A stretch of 64,000 nt of DNA from Purpureocillium takamizusanense. Taxonomy: Eukaryota > Ascomycota > Sordariomycetes > Hypocreales > Ophiocordycipitaceae. The stretch covers positions 434,001 to 498,000 of the forward strand of contig NC_063078.1 of assembly GCF_022605165.1 (NCBI RefSeq). The letters run 5' to 3'. Position numbers and translations under genes: made by a program. The notes beneath the pieces are model-generated. The model did not search any database. It was not told where the DNA came from and saw nothing but the letters and a program-made list of their open reading frames with translations. Of the stretch, positions 21,224-31,683 are shown one piece after another; position 1 is the first letter of the stretch; each line of letters starts with the position of its first letter.

Positions 21224-22728
21224 ATGTGTCAACCGACCAGCCCTTTGCAAGAGTACGCGCAGGACATCTGCCGAGCAGCCAAGCTGGTCGATGCATATTG
21301 CCTGACGACGGGCCACCCGATGCCGTCTTTCGGCCCGGCAGCCCCCAGCATTACCTTGCCTGCCGACACTCCGCTCCACATCCGAGAAGCCCGGCAGAAG
21401 CTGATGGCATCGGCCTTCAGGGTCCAGCAGCTCGTGGCAGAGCCCGTGGAGTTCGTGCCACGCCTTGGCGTTCATGTGAGTTGCATAACTCAACTCGCCC
21501 TGTCTAACTTACCCCAAAGGGGAATTCACTGCATCAAGGGGTCTACCGTGATCGTACTGGGGCATCCAGAACATAGAGTCATCAGACGTAGACCTAACAT
21601 GCCTATCTCTATGCACAGTTTCAGAACTTCGCCTGCATCCACTGGTTGTGCCACTTCCGTATCATCTCCTTCATCCCGCAACACGAGTCTGTGTCTTATT
21701 CGGCCGTGGCCCAGCTTGCGTCGGTCCCGGTCACGCAGTTAAGACGCATAGCGCGCATGGCCATCCTCCACAACTTCCTGAGCGAGCCGGTCGAGGGCCA
21801 GCTCGCACACAGCGCCGCCTCTCTGCTTCTGGTGACAGACCCCAAGCTGGTCGACTGGGTCCTGTTCATGGCGGACGCAACAACCCTGGCCGCGGCGAAG
21901 CTGGCCGAGGCCACCGACAGATGGGGCGACACCACATCCAAGACGGAGACGGCCTTTAACATTGCCAAGAAGACTGACCTTGGGTTTTTCGACTACCTGG
22001 CCCAGACGCCCGAGCTGCGGGCCAAGTTCGCCGCCCACATGAAGAATATCACCGTGGCAGACGGGACCAAGAATGAGCACCTGATTGCCGGCTTCGACTG
22101 GGCCGGCTTGCCGGAGGGCGCCACGGTTGTCGACGTGGGCGGCTCTAACGGGCATACCGCCGTCGACTTGGTCACAAAGTTCCCGCATCTTCAGGTCATC
22201 GTGCAAGACCTGCCGGAGACGGTCGCTCGGGCATGGACTCTGCTGCCCGCCTCGGCCCGCTCCCGTATCTCCATACAGGCGCACGACTTCTTCACGCCCC
22301 AGCCCGTCCATGGCGCTGCCGTCTACCTGCTGCGCATGATCCTACATAACTGGCCGGATGACAAGGCCATTTCCATCCTGCAGAACCTCCTGCCCGCTCT
22401 CGCCGCCAACCCTGGGCCACAAGGCTCCCGCCTGCTCATCATGGACACCGTCCTGCCGCTCCCAGCAGGCTGTAGCAGCGCCGACGCTGCCTTGGTCGAT
22501 CCCCTCGAGGAGGCCATGCTGCGCGCCCGCGACCTGACCATGCTCGAGATCTTTAACAGCCAAGAGCGCGAGCTTGGAGCCTGGAAGAGGCTCATCGATG
22601 AGGCGTGGAGGACTGACCCGGGGAACACGGGTGTCCGGCTGGAGCTGGTCGGCAACAAGAAGCCCCTGGGCAGTAATATGAACGTGCTCGAAGTAGCCGT
22701 CTTGATACAAGCCGCGAACGGGCAGTAG
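21224..22728 (+). CDS. SAM-dependent O-methyltransferase (AurJ/AflO-like)
   Basis: Two exons, 21224-21475 and 21619-22728, with a 143-bp GT-AG intron, encode 453 residues. The SAM-binding motif is VDVGGSNGHTAVDL, followed by the acidic strand end VIVQDLP. The catalytic-base region is RMILHNWPDDKA, in which the His is the general base of plant-type and fungal O-methyltransferases. The N-terminal half supplies the dimerisation/winged-helix region (SVPVTQLRRIARMAI). It most likely methylates a phenolic hydroxyl of the PKS product, as AurJ does for norrubrofusarin; the substrate here is inferred from context. It is the last recognisable cluster member on the right. Confidence 0.9.
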
Positions 22729-23795
22729 CCATCAATAGCAACGAGAACTGCTTCGTACTGTTTGCACACATGAGAACTTTCACCACACAGTGCCACCCAG
22801 CCCGCAATGCGGTACAAGTGATGATATGGGGGAAGACAGAGCTTGAAGGGCAGTGGCGATGGTCGACCACCCGAGGTCAAGGCGCAGCACAATTCAATAG
22901 TGTCATCGCCCCGAGGACCCCCCGACGTCTTTCACCAATGCCGGTCCACCGCCCCAATGAACAGGAATTGATCAAACGCTACATTTAACTAATCGCAATT
23001 ACATGCATAATACCAACCATGTTGACACGCCTAGTAGATGTTGGTCATAAGAGTCCAAGCATTTGCTTCATCTCTCGTAATCGGCCCGTACTTTCCTAAA
23101 CTCGTCGAGGCGGTACATGTAGGGGCTCGGGGCTGGGGCCACGTTTCAAATGTTACGATTGCGCTCATCTAACATTTCAAGTTTGCTCAAGTGATTCGCG
23201 TAAACTGGTGTGGTCTGCATGTCCCGTGGAGTCTCTCACTTTACGTAAGGAGCCAACACCGGAGCTTACAATGGCGTAAAACGGCCGGTGTCAGTTCTTT
23301 ATACGGCCTGGCTTTGGGCATCAAGGTATAATTTAGGCGCACTGAATAACTTTCTTACTCAATCATCTCCGGATTTATACTCGTAAAATAGTAAGAGATA
23401 AGAGTTGACGGCTATATGTACGCTACCTAGATGAAAATGGCATAAGCTAGTATGTTGAGAGCTCCTTGATACATGTAGTTTCCCGCATACGAGGGGAATT
23501 GTAATAGTAGACTATCTAGAGTTTTAGGAGACGCACCTGCCAGCTATCGACCAGACGTACTGTCTGATGTAATCTGATGACCACCGGGCGAGGGATGATT
23601 CGCGTTCGTGGTCTGTGCGTGAGGAACGATTGGGTTCATGTTGCTCTAGGAGACGACCACATCAATTACCATTCTTGCCGGTGCAATATATATTTCTCAT
23701 ACGCTTCCATACATCTTTGTAAACTCAATCAACTCTACACTACACAGGTATTTTCTACACTCTCTTGTCTCCAGACCTCGCGCAACATCAGCAAC
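22729..23795. other. Intergenic, AT-richer stretch after the cluster
   Basis: About 1.07 kb without a supported gene. Base composition drops toward AT around 23,300-23,560. I take this as the right border of the polyketide cluster. Confidence 0.5.
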
Positions 23796-24319
23796 ATGTT
23801 TTCTATCCTCGCCATGCCACGTGCACTCCGTGGCCCTTTCCCTAGAGCACCACCTCCACGTCATGACGACATACAACGCATGTACGACGAAGCCGTTTCC
23901 ACCTTCAAGATCTTCCTGGACTTATCTGGCCTCGATCAGGCATCCCATCACGAATTTGCGTGCATGTATGGGGGATTACAGACCTGGGCAGATATGGTCG
24001 GGGCTTCGCCATGGCTTACCCTGCACCGACTCTTGCTAGACAGCTCGCCCCGTGTCGAGCTGAGGGAGACTACGAAGAACCTCCTGACGAGCATTGAGAA
24101 GCAGCTGAGCTCCGGTAATACTGCTCTCCGTCTCCATTATCTTTAATAAGCTGCCGGCAATAGAGCTAACATGAAATCTTACTAGACATCGACTACTTCC
24201 ACAGCCACGACCAGTTGTGCTGGCCGTTATTGGCCTACCATCCTATTTACGGATGGCTTCAGGAACTTTTTGTTGTTCAAGAGACAATTCGCAGCATAGA
24301 TGCTGGCACCCACCTTTAA
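23796..24319 (+). CDS. Small hypothetical protein
   Basis: Two exons, 23796-24114 and 24186-24319, with a 71-bp GT-AG intron (GTAATA donor, CTAG acceptor), give 150 residues. Without splicing the frame stops soon after the donor, while splicing opens 44 further codons, which supports the intron. I recognise no domain. The protein starts MFSILAMPRALRG, has a predicted helical middle and an aromatic-rich C-terminus (FHSHDQLCWPLLAYHPIYGW). It has no signal peptide that I trust and no cysteine pattern. Function unknown. Confidence 0.5.
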
Positions 24320-25049
24320 TGCGTCAATAGGCCGGGTCGTTCTCCTAGATATATACGACGCATAGGCCGACATATCACCGCTCTTTACATCAAATATAAG
24401 AACTAGGCGTCGGTAGATGAATCTTTTTAGCTCCTTATCTCCGGTTAGGGTCACATTGAACAGGTTGCTATAGTGCTTAGTATAGTCGCTGTTTTTTTTT
24501 AAGGGTATCACTATTTCCAGTCATGCGTTTCCCTATTCACACATATACATATAGCTTGAGACCTACCAAGCCCACTACAATGGCATCGTAATACTGACAC
24601 TCGTCTCCATCCAGTCACGGCGACATGAGTGACAAGTCCCAGCAGAGTCAGACCTACACTAGAGACTCGAATGACCTTTATTGACTGACATGTTGTACGG
24701 TACGTGACCGGACCCAATGTCTTTGCGCGAACCGCATACTTCATGTCTGGTTGTAAGACAGCTACCGGCTCGCGGCTCTGCCAAAACGTGTGGGTACCGA
24801 AACAGGTAGTATAAGAAGACCCCTCGGCGCTAGGCACAGCCTCGACTCGCTGGTGTATTTCGCGTCGGGTCGTGATGTGTCGTTTCACGTGAACCAAGTT
24901 CATTGCCTGAGGAATCAATACTTCGTATGATGGGATTGTAACGCCCTTCTCCGCTTCGCTATCATGCAGATTTGATCAAGCTCTCATTCATCTCACAACT
25001 CGCCTCAGACGTCGTGTTCAATTGACATTTCGCGGTGCCACTTGTCGTC
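24320..25049. other. Intergenic block of unusual composition
   Basis: The left 200 bp is TA-rich with an uninterrupted T run (24492-24500). Minus-strand frames at 24227-24511 and 24511-24918 are open but unrecognised, and the first overlaps the preceding gene in antisense. It may be a mutated repeat remnant. No gene is called. Confidence 0.4.
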
Positions 25050-26213
25050 ATGGCTCACATTCGACTCGCTTCACAAGCATTCCATCGTCCAGCGGAATGG
25101 GCGCGACACGCTCGCACCATTCTCGCTTGGCCCGGTAGCGAAACCGTTCACTACAAAGAATTTCCTGGCGCGCTCGCCTCCGCGACAAGAGAAGTGTCCG
25201 CCATTGCCGACGCTGTCGCGCGCTTCGAACCCGTCACCCTGGTCGTCGAGCGAGCCCGCCTGGAAGACGCGCGGAGCCGGTTTGCCCCAGGGACGACAAA
25301 ACACAACGTTGGCCTACACCCCATTGACGGAAAACAGCTCGACTTGTGGATGCGCGACATAGCGCCAACCTTCACTGCCAGAACGAGGCCCAATGGGCCA
25401 GATAGCCGCGCGATATGCGGCGTCGACTTCAACTTCAACGGCTGGGGGAACAAGTTTCGGACAGACACGTCTGTCGGCCTCGGGACAGAGACATGCGTTG
25501 GTTTTGCGCGCACGCTGCTGCAAGACCTTAAGATTCAGCGCATCGAGTCGACGGTTGTCACAGAAGGCGGCGCCATTGAGGTCGACGGCGAAGGAACCAT
25601 GATCGCCACCGAGAGCTCCATCATCAACGACAATCGTAATCCCGGAATGAGCCGAGAGGACATCGAGGCAGAATTCGCTCGCACGCTGGGAATCGATAGG
25701 CTCATATGGGTTCCGGGCGTCAAGGACGTGGAGGTGACGGACTGCCACATCGATGCCTTCATCCGCTTCGTGCGCCCTGGAGTCGTTCTGTTGAGTAGAC
25801 CAAGCGCGGAGGAGACTCGGAATGCGGCTAGCGTCTGGGTGCGAGCATACAAAGAAGCGGTCGACATTATTTCCAGAGAAAAGGATGCCAAAGGACGTTC
25901 GCTCGAGGTCATTGAGATATCAGAACCCGACATCTCCGAGGCCGTTGCTGATGAGGAGTATTTGAGGGCAATCGAGGCCAGCGAATTACCTCCGCCGGCA
26001 TTCAACTACGCCAACTACCTCATGGTCAATGGAGGGCTAATATTCCCTCAGTTTGGCGACAAAAATTCCGATGCGACCGCTTTGGCGACGATTCAGCGGT
26101 TGTTCGAGGGTGAGAGAGAGATCGTGACAGTATCCTTACAGGAGCTGCCACTGATGGGTGGGGGGATACACTGCGCGACACAGCAGATTCCTTCATCGCC
26201 ATGGGTCCCTTGA
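25050..26213 (+). CDS. Agmatine deiminase / porphyromonas-type peptidyl-arginine deiminase family enzyme
   Basis: A single exon from ATG 25050 gives 387 residues, the usual family length. Family motifs of the guanidino-modifying fold are present: the acidic substrate-binding segment LWMRDIAPTF, GGAIEVDGEGT with the conserved Glu, DCHIDAFIRF with the catalytic His, and the terminal GGGIHCATQQIP with the nucleophilic Cys. Agmatine deiminases hydrolyse agmatine to N-carbamoylputrescine and ammonia. The family also includes enzymes of other specificity, so the substrate is not certain. The motif usually reads DGHID, and here it is DCHID. It is convergent with the F-box gene and lies 2.1 kb from a D-amino-acid oxidase. 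Confidence 0.88.
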   Translation: MAHIRLASQAFHRPAEWARHARTILAWPGSETVHYKEFPGALASATREVSAIADAVARFEPVTLVVERARLEDARSRFAPGTTKHNVGLHPIDGKQLDLWMRDIAPTFTARTRPNGPDSRAICGVDFNFNGWGNKFRTDTSVGLGTETCVGFARTLLQDLKIQRIESTVVTEGGAIEVDGEGTMIATESSIINDNRNPGMSREDIEAEFARTLGIDRLIWVPGVKDVEVTDCHIDAFIRFVRPGVVLLSRPSAEETRNAASVWVRAYKEAVDIISREKDAKGRSLEVIEISEPDISEAVADEEYLRAIEASELPPPAFNYANYLMVNGGLIFPQFGDKNSDATALATIQRLFEGEREIVTVSLQELPLMGGGIHCATQQIPSSPWVP

Positions 26214-26369
26214 TGGCGGGTTGTCGTGGGGCTTCGACTGAGAATAGTTGTATTTGATAGCATGGCACCTCTCACTGGACGTATTGGAGTCGTTTGGGCG
26301 TCTCGATGGTCCCAACACCGCCTCCCTCACATCTTCCAGTACTTCGGCCATGCATGCAAATTGGTCACC

Positions 26370-27938
26370 TCAATCAATGCCGTTCGTAGTAGCCAAAAAG
26401 TCACCGGTTTCCATCTCATGACCAATTGCTTGCCGCATGGACATGGCTTTATCGTCGAATAGAGTACCACGAACCGCATTATCTCGCAGGTATGTCTGGG
26501 TGAGAGCTATCGGATTCTGGAAGCCATCTGAACCATCCGACTCCGGCGCATCGGAGAGCAGAATCTGAATCCGGTTCTCTGGATCGAGTCTTCTCCACTC
26601 TGGTGCAAATGATTGCAGGGTTGGCTGCAGTCCGCCACAGTCGACCAGAACAATCGTGAAGCTCTTCTCGGCCCGATCACTCTTCGACGGGTCAATGTCC
26701 TTGATCCTGGACCGCGAGTTGAACCACGCCTTTTTCATGTCCACGGTACTGTATGTCATGTCTTCCTCTGTTATGTCGTTCATGTCTGCCCGCGCAAATA
26801 TGGCAATCTGCAGACTTGGATGGAGAACCATGCCATCCCACACAGGCTGCTGCGATGCGATATCGGGATTGTATATACAGAGGCGCCGCAGCTTCTTCCA
26901 GCAGTGTAGCCAGACCAGCGGCTCTCCGCGACCCAAAGAATAGGCGTTCAGGAACAGCTCGTCCTGGACAGACGTGAACTCTTCTAGGTTCACCAACGCC
27001 TGGAAGGCGGATCGCAAAACCGGGCGCACGCGATAGCGATCCTGGTCGGGATACAGTGAGCGCAACGGCATGTCTATGACGAGACGACGAAGATACGGGG
27101 CCAGGGCCCTGAAGATGTCGCGCACAGCGAGCGCGGTGGGAAGATCCAGCGGCGAGGGAGCCGTGAGGTCCCACGAATGGTCCGACGAGGTCTCATCGCC
27201 CACATCCCTGTATATGATGGATCTGCTACGCTCGCGCGGCTCATCGGTGAAGGGGGAGAGGAACATCTGTGTGATCTGCGTCAAGTGATGGACGCGAGCC
27301 ATGGACCCAGAATGGTCGAAGAGGGGGCCGCCCAAGTATCGGGCGAATCGTCTCGCCCTGTTGTTGGAGTCTATGTACACGCAGTGCTGGCGAAGCTTTT
27401 TGGATGCCGCTGGATACGTTGCACGACAGACGCGGGACAGGCTCAGCAGCGTCTTGGTCACCTCGTCGGTCGGCGGCAGAATTGTGCAGGGGTTTGACGG
27501 GGCCACAGAATCGACAATGTGAAGGACCAGCTCGACAGGGAGTGCCGGCGCCACTGCCGCGTTTCTGGCCGGGGCGTGCATGCCGACGAATTCGGACGAT
27601 GCCCAGCTCGAAGACAAGAGAGTGTCGAGATCCAACCCGGAAAATGTTCGAGGTCGACAAGGGGCGCCGCGAGCGGCTGTGCTGACATTCAGTTGGAAGG
27701 ATGATGATGAGGGGCTCCTGCCAAACGAAACGAACCCTAGAATGAGACCGCCCGGGATCCACCAATACCGCTGCTGCTGCTGTTGCTGCTGCTGCTGCCG
27801 CACGGCCACCTGATCGATCCGCAGCACCTGAGCTGTGCAACCCTCAGCTTTCTCAATGTCAAATCCCTTGGCGGCGCTGCGTTCCTTCTCTTGGACATCT
27901 TCAACATTTGCACCATGGGCAGCGGAGCTTTGAGGCAT
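26370..27938 (-). CDS. F-box-like protein with N-terminal polyglutamine tract
   Basis: An open frame of 522 residues. Residues about 130-165 (ALPVELVLHIVDSVAPSN, then LSRVCRATYPAASKKL) read as an F-box-like motif, the Skp1-binding part of SCF ubiquitin-ligase adaptors. The remainder is leucine-rich and unassigned. The upstream part includes nine consecutive Gln encoded by a CTG/CAG repeat. A second Met at 27581 (MHAPARNAAV), just before the F-box, is an equally good or better start and would give about 400 residues and leave the polyQ in the 5' UTR. Substrate targets are unknown. Confidence 0.6.
   Translation of the reverse strand: MPQSSAAHGANVEDVQEKERSAAKGFDIEKAEGCTAQVLRIDQVAVRQQQQQQQQQRYWWIPGGLILGFVSFGRSPSSSSFQLNVSTAARGAPCRPRTFSGLDLDTLLSSSWASSEFVGMHAPARNAAVAPALPVELVLHIVDSVAPSNPCTILPPTDEVTKTLLSLSRVCRATYPAASKKLRQHCVYIDSNNRARRFARYLGGPLFDHSGSMARVHHLTQITQMFLSPFTDEPRERSRSIIYRDVGDETSSDHSWDLTAPSPLDLPTALAVRDIFRALAPYLRRLVIDMPLRSLYPDQDRYRVRPVLRSAFQALVNLEEFTSVQDELFLNAYSLGRGEPLVWLHCWKKLRRLCIYNPDIASQQPVWDGMVLHPSLQIAIFARADMNDITEEDMTYSTVDMKKAWFNSRSRIKDIDPSKSDRAEKSFTIVLVDCGGLQPTLQSFAPEWRRLDPENRIQILLSDAPESDGSDGFQNPIALTQTYLRDNAVRGTLFDDKAMSMRQAIGHEMETGDFLATTNGID
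27771..27799. repeat. (CTG)n microsatellite, polyGln in antisense
   Basis: Near-perfect CTG repeat interrupted by one TTG unit. On the minus strand it encodes nine Gln in the long form of the F-box protein. Confidence 0.85.
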
Positions 27939-28311
27939 GCATGCGGCACCGATGGCTATAAGCCACGCCGTGCGGGAGGGCGCAGGGAGGGCCGCCGGCC
28001 AGTCTGGACTCTGAACGGACCACCATGTCCAGCTCCCCCATGGGTATGAATCGACACATATTGCTCTAAATAATTTCTTTTCTAGAATGGTACACGTTTG
28101 TCATCAAGCAGAGGCGATGAGATAAATGCTGCAACGCAGGAGCGCAAGCTCCACGGAATGCATGCGGCCTGGGCTGACATGGGTCAGCTGCGGCCTCGGC
28201 CGTCGAGTCACGTCTCGCCCTTCCGAAAAACCCGGTACCACGATCTCGTCAGCCAGCCTCAGCTTGCTCCATCGCTAGCTGATGCAACCCACTGGGAGGC
28301 GGACATCGAAA

Positions 28312-29519
28312 ATGGAGCGCAAGCACGTCGCTGTCATCGGGCAAGTACTCATCTGTCGCCTGTTGGGCGTTACATCAGGTCATGATGGGGGCTGACCAAG
28401 GTCCAGCGCGGGTGTGTTGGGCCTCACGGCGGCCTTGGAGCTTGCCAGGCAAGGTCATGGAGTTACAGTTCTTGCAAAAGACCTGCCCGGCGACTGGACC
28501 ATCGACTACGCCTCGCCCAAAGCTGGCGCTCATTTCCGTCCGACCGCCGTGACCAATGCCCAGGAGGCCTTCGAAAATACGCTCATGCACGAGACCTACG
28601 CGAAACTCAGCGAGATATGCAGGACTGAAAGCACTTCGGGTGTGGAGTTTGTGCCTGCTGTTGAGTATTTTGACGCGGAACTGGGCCCAAGGGACCTTGA
28701 AATGTTCTCGGCGTGGCCCCGGTTCCGCGTGCTTGGCCCGTCCGAGCTGCCCCAAAGCTCTACCATCAAGGCTGGCTTGACGTATTCAGCCTGGGTTCTG
28801 AACTCTCCTGTGTACCTCGTCTGGCTACAAAGAAGGGCCGAGGCTCATGGAGCCATATTCTTCCGTGAGCATCTAACGTCGGTGCAGGAAGCCTTCTTCC
28901 TCGCCGCACACCACAACTCTACTCAGCCTCCTCCTTGCGCGGTTGTCAACGCCAGCGGGATGGGGTTTGCCGATCCCAACTGTTTCCCGTCGCGCGGACA
29001 ATTCATACTCATATCCAACGAGTACAACCGCACCGTATCCCACCACGCGGCAGACGGAAATGCGACAGTTGTTATCCCTCGTCCTCTGGGAGGTGGGACA
29101 GTAATTGGGGGTACTAAGGAACCGCACAATTGGTACAACCACGCGACCCGCGTCGCCAGTGAATACGAAAGTGGCTGACAAGGCTTCACAGGTCGCCTCT
29201 CAATTCGGACGCAGCCGTCGATGAGATCGTGAGGCGCGTATCAGCACTCTGCCCAGATTTACTTCAGCCAATCGCTGGATCACTCGACCCGACTCCAGTG
29301 TTGGACTGTCAGGAAGCTTACATCGGACGCCGCCCTATGCGCAGTGGTGGGCTTCGCCTCGAGACAGAATTTATTGACCTAATAACGACCGGTCGAACAG
29401 GGCTGGATACTGAGACTAGCACACTGCCAGTCATCCATTGCTACGGTGCAGGGCCTAGCGGATACAAGATCAGCTGGGGTGCCGCTCAAAGGGTGACAGA
29501 AATGGTGAACTCTCTTTAA
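28312..29519 (+). CDS. D-amino-acid oxidase
   Basis: Three exons (28312-28340, 28407-29132, 29192-29519) give 360 residues, the family length. The first join forms the FAD dinucleotide motif VAVIGAGVLGLTAALE, which depends on a 66-bp intron with a GC donor. Further DAO features are PKAGAHFRP, the RRPMRSGG segment and the signature VIHCYGAGPSGYKISWG. The enzyme oxidatively deaminates D-amino acids to keto acids, ammonia and H2O2 and normally acts in peroxisomes. The C-terminus ends VNSL, not a canonical SKL signal, so targeting is unclear. It is divergent from the F-box gene and close to the P450 relic. Confidence 0.9.
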
Positions 29520-29735
29520 ATATTTCGACGAGCCTACAAGAACAGTTCCCGAATGGGTTGAAAGACTACATTAAGAGGTCTAGCGACGCAGCGACGATTC
29601 AATCGACTTTTTCGGCATCCTCTATGGGGGTCCCCCCGCGACGCCGACGCTGCCTCCATCAGCCACGGCCATATTCTAAACCACAATGCTCATACCAGCT
29701 TCATGTGCATCATGCGGCCTCCTGGGCCTATCATC

Positions 29736-31212
29736 TTATTTTCGTGGCTGTGTGCTGCCGACAACCTCGAATTCGAACTTCACATTTTCCCAGCCAGGTC
29801 GCCGCCTGATTACGAGGCTCATTCCAGCCCCTTGCTTGTCTGGTTTGGAGGCCCCGCCCATGATGGTGGTCGTAGCCATCTCGGGGAGCTTGACAGGAGC
29901 GCCATTTCCATCAGACGACTTGTCGAAGGCCAGGGCCAGCGCCGCAGCAGTACCAAGAATTTCGGCAAAGGCGAAGTTGCGGCCGGGACAAAGGTGTTTA
30001 CCGCCGCCGAATGGGATATACGAATTGCACTTATCCTTCTCAGCTTACGCAGAAAGCTTAGCCTAACGGCCAACGAAGCGATCGGCCTCATATTCGGCTG
30101 CTCCATTCGATGCGTGAATCCAGCCGGGATGTGCACATCAGGTCCCTTCTTGAGTAGGAGCGAATCGCCTTTCCCGTTGGAGATGACGGTCTCTTCCATG
30201 ACGCGACGGACGCAAAGTGCGTGGTTCGAGAGGCGGATGGACTCGCGGTAGCAGCTGACAAGAAGGGGACACACCTCATCAAGCCTCGTAATGTTGATGG
30301 TGACGACGTTGCTGCCCTCCTTACGCTGCGCAAGCGGGTCAGGCTCAATCCGGAGACGCTCAACAACGTCAAAGCGAGTGAAGACATTGGCGATCATCCA
30401 GAAGGCGGTAGGGATGGTGTTTTCCGTAGTGAGCTGCAGTAGGCTGGCCTCGAACCGACCAATCTCGCTGTCGGGCAAGCCGTACTTGCGCAACACGGCG
30501 GCGCGGGCGCTCGTGACGGCGGCAACAGACTCATGGTGGTCTCCGCGGTTAGCATAGTACTCGCCCAGTGCCTTTTGCAACTTCTCGCGGGAGCGCAATG
30601 CGCCTGCATTGGTCACTGAATGCCAGGGAGTGATGAGCATCTTGGGGATCGCGTTCTCCCTGCACATGTATTGACGCAGTTAGGGCTTCTTCACATCGTT
30701 CGCTCAATGGCAGACATTACACACTAAAGGTCTTCCACGAGCGTTGCATCTTGCAGCAGGGGGTTGCTCTGACCCATGAGCGCTGTGGTAGTGGCCATGG
30801 TCATGAGCTCCCTTAGCCAGAGGTAGAGGTTCTCGACGGGGATCTCGCGAGTACCCTTCATGGCGTCTAGGCGACATGAGATGTAGCTGAGCGCATTCGC
30901 GTTCATGCGATGCAGAGGCTTGCCGCGGACGGTGACATGCAGGGCGTCGAAGAACTCGAGCACAGGCTGAGGGTTTCCGCGGAAAGCCCGATACGAAATC
31001 TCCCTCATGCCCAGCATTGTCTGGAGGAAGTCGACGGCAAAGGGCTCAAATGAAAGCGTCTTCTGACGCAACGTGGACTGGATGAAGCCTGCGAGAACGG
31101 GTGTGAGGACGCCTGTCGCCTCGGGCGTGGATGCGTCGTTTGCGCTGGAGACGACATTTTCCAAGAGTGCCACGAGAGGGTTGAAGATGGTGTTTCGTAC
31201 GGCGCCCGCCAT
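29736..31212 (-). pseudogene. Cytochrome P450 pseudogene
   Basis: A P450 of the CYP7/CYP8B-like fungal type. Exon one (31212-30725) and a second exon from 30659 join across a 65-bp intron. K-helix ESIR, DRF and the heme-binding FGGGKHLCPGR (Cys codon 29988-29990) are all readable. Lesions: the codon split by the intron reads TAG where Trp is expected (DL-stop-ENAIP); a frameshift lies near 30,110; then TAG at 30063-30065 and TAA at 30045-30047 occur in the heme frame. All three stops are explained by single C-to-T changes in CpA context. The membrane-anchor N-terminus is also not found in frame beyond 31,212. The gene cannot make an active enzyme unless the sequence has errors. Confidence 0.82.
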
Positions 31213-31683
31213 GGTTGTGGTGGTTTACCGTGCATGGTGTCGAACAGACTGTCCTGGCAACGCGGCATCCGTGGACACCACAGACTTTCAGAGGAATGCC
31301 TCCTCGCTTTCGAGCTGGTATATGCGAAGTCTCACTGGTTATAACTATGAGTGGCCATGGGAGTTCTCGCAGAGCAAGCTTCCTCGCTGCACACCGACCT
31401 CGGGGAGAAGCTCCGGCGACGAGTTGAGGCGGCGCCGCTCCCTCCGCATCAACGGCGCGATATGGCACGACATGAATTCATCGCTTGACAACATATGAAA
31501 CTAATCACAGTACAACACCGACGTCATATCGTCATTGCTCTTGCAGAAACGAGCCAAAGTCCCCTGGGCTTCCTGGCCACTAGACGACGACGATGTGCGT
31601 GCTTGCCGTCTCCGTTCCGTCCCTATGACGCCCCGATCGACTGATACCTTGAAAACGTGTTGCATCAATCATCAGGCGACACA

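Noticed and set aside
20912..21742. 276-codon frame that extends the methyltransferase first exon upstream
   Set aside because: No ATG occurs in frame before 21224, the upstream part is repeat-driven (poly-Cys and Ala), and the downstream part reads through an intron.
30440..30470. tRNA B-box-like sequence on the minus strand (GGTTCGAGGCC)
   Set aside because: It lies inside the P450 coding exon and no cloverleaf or A-box is found at the right distance.
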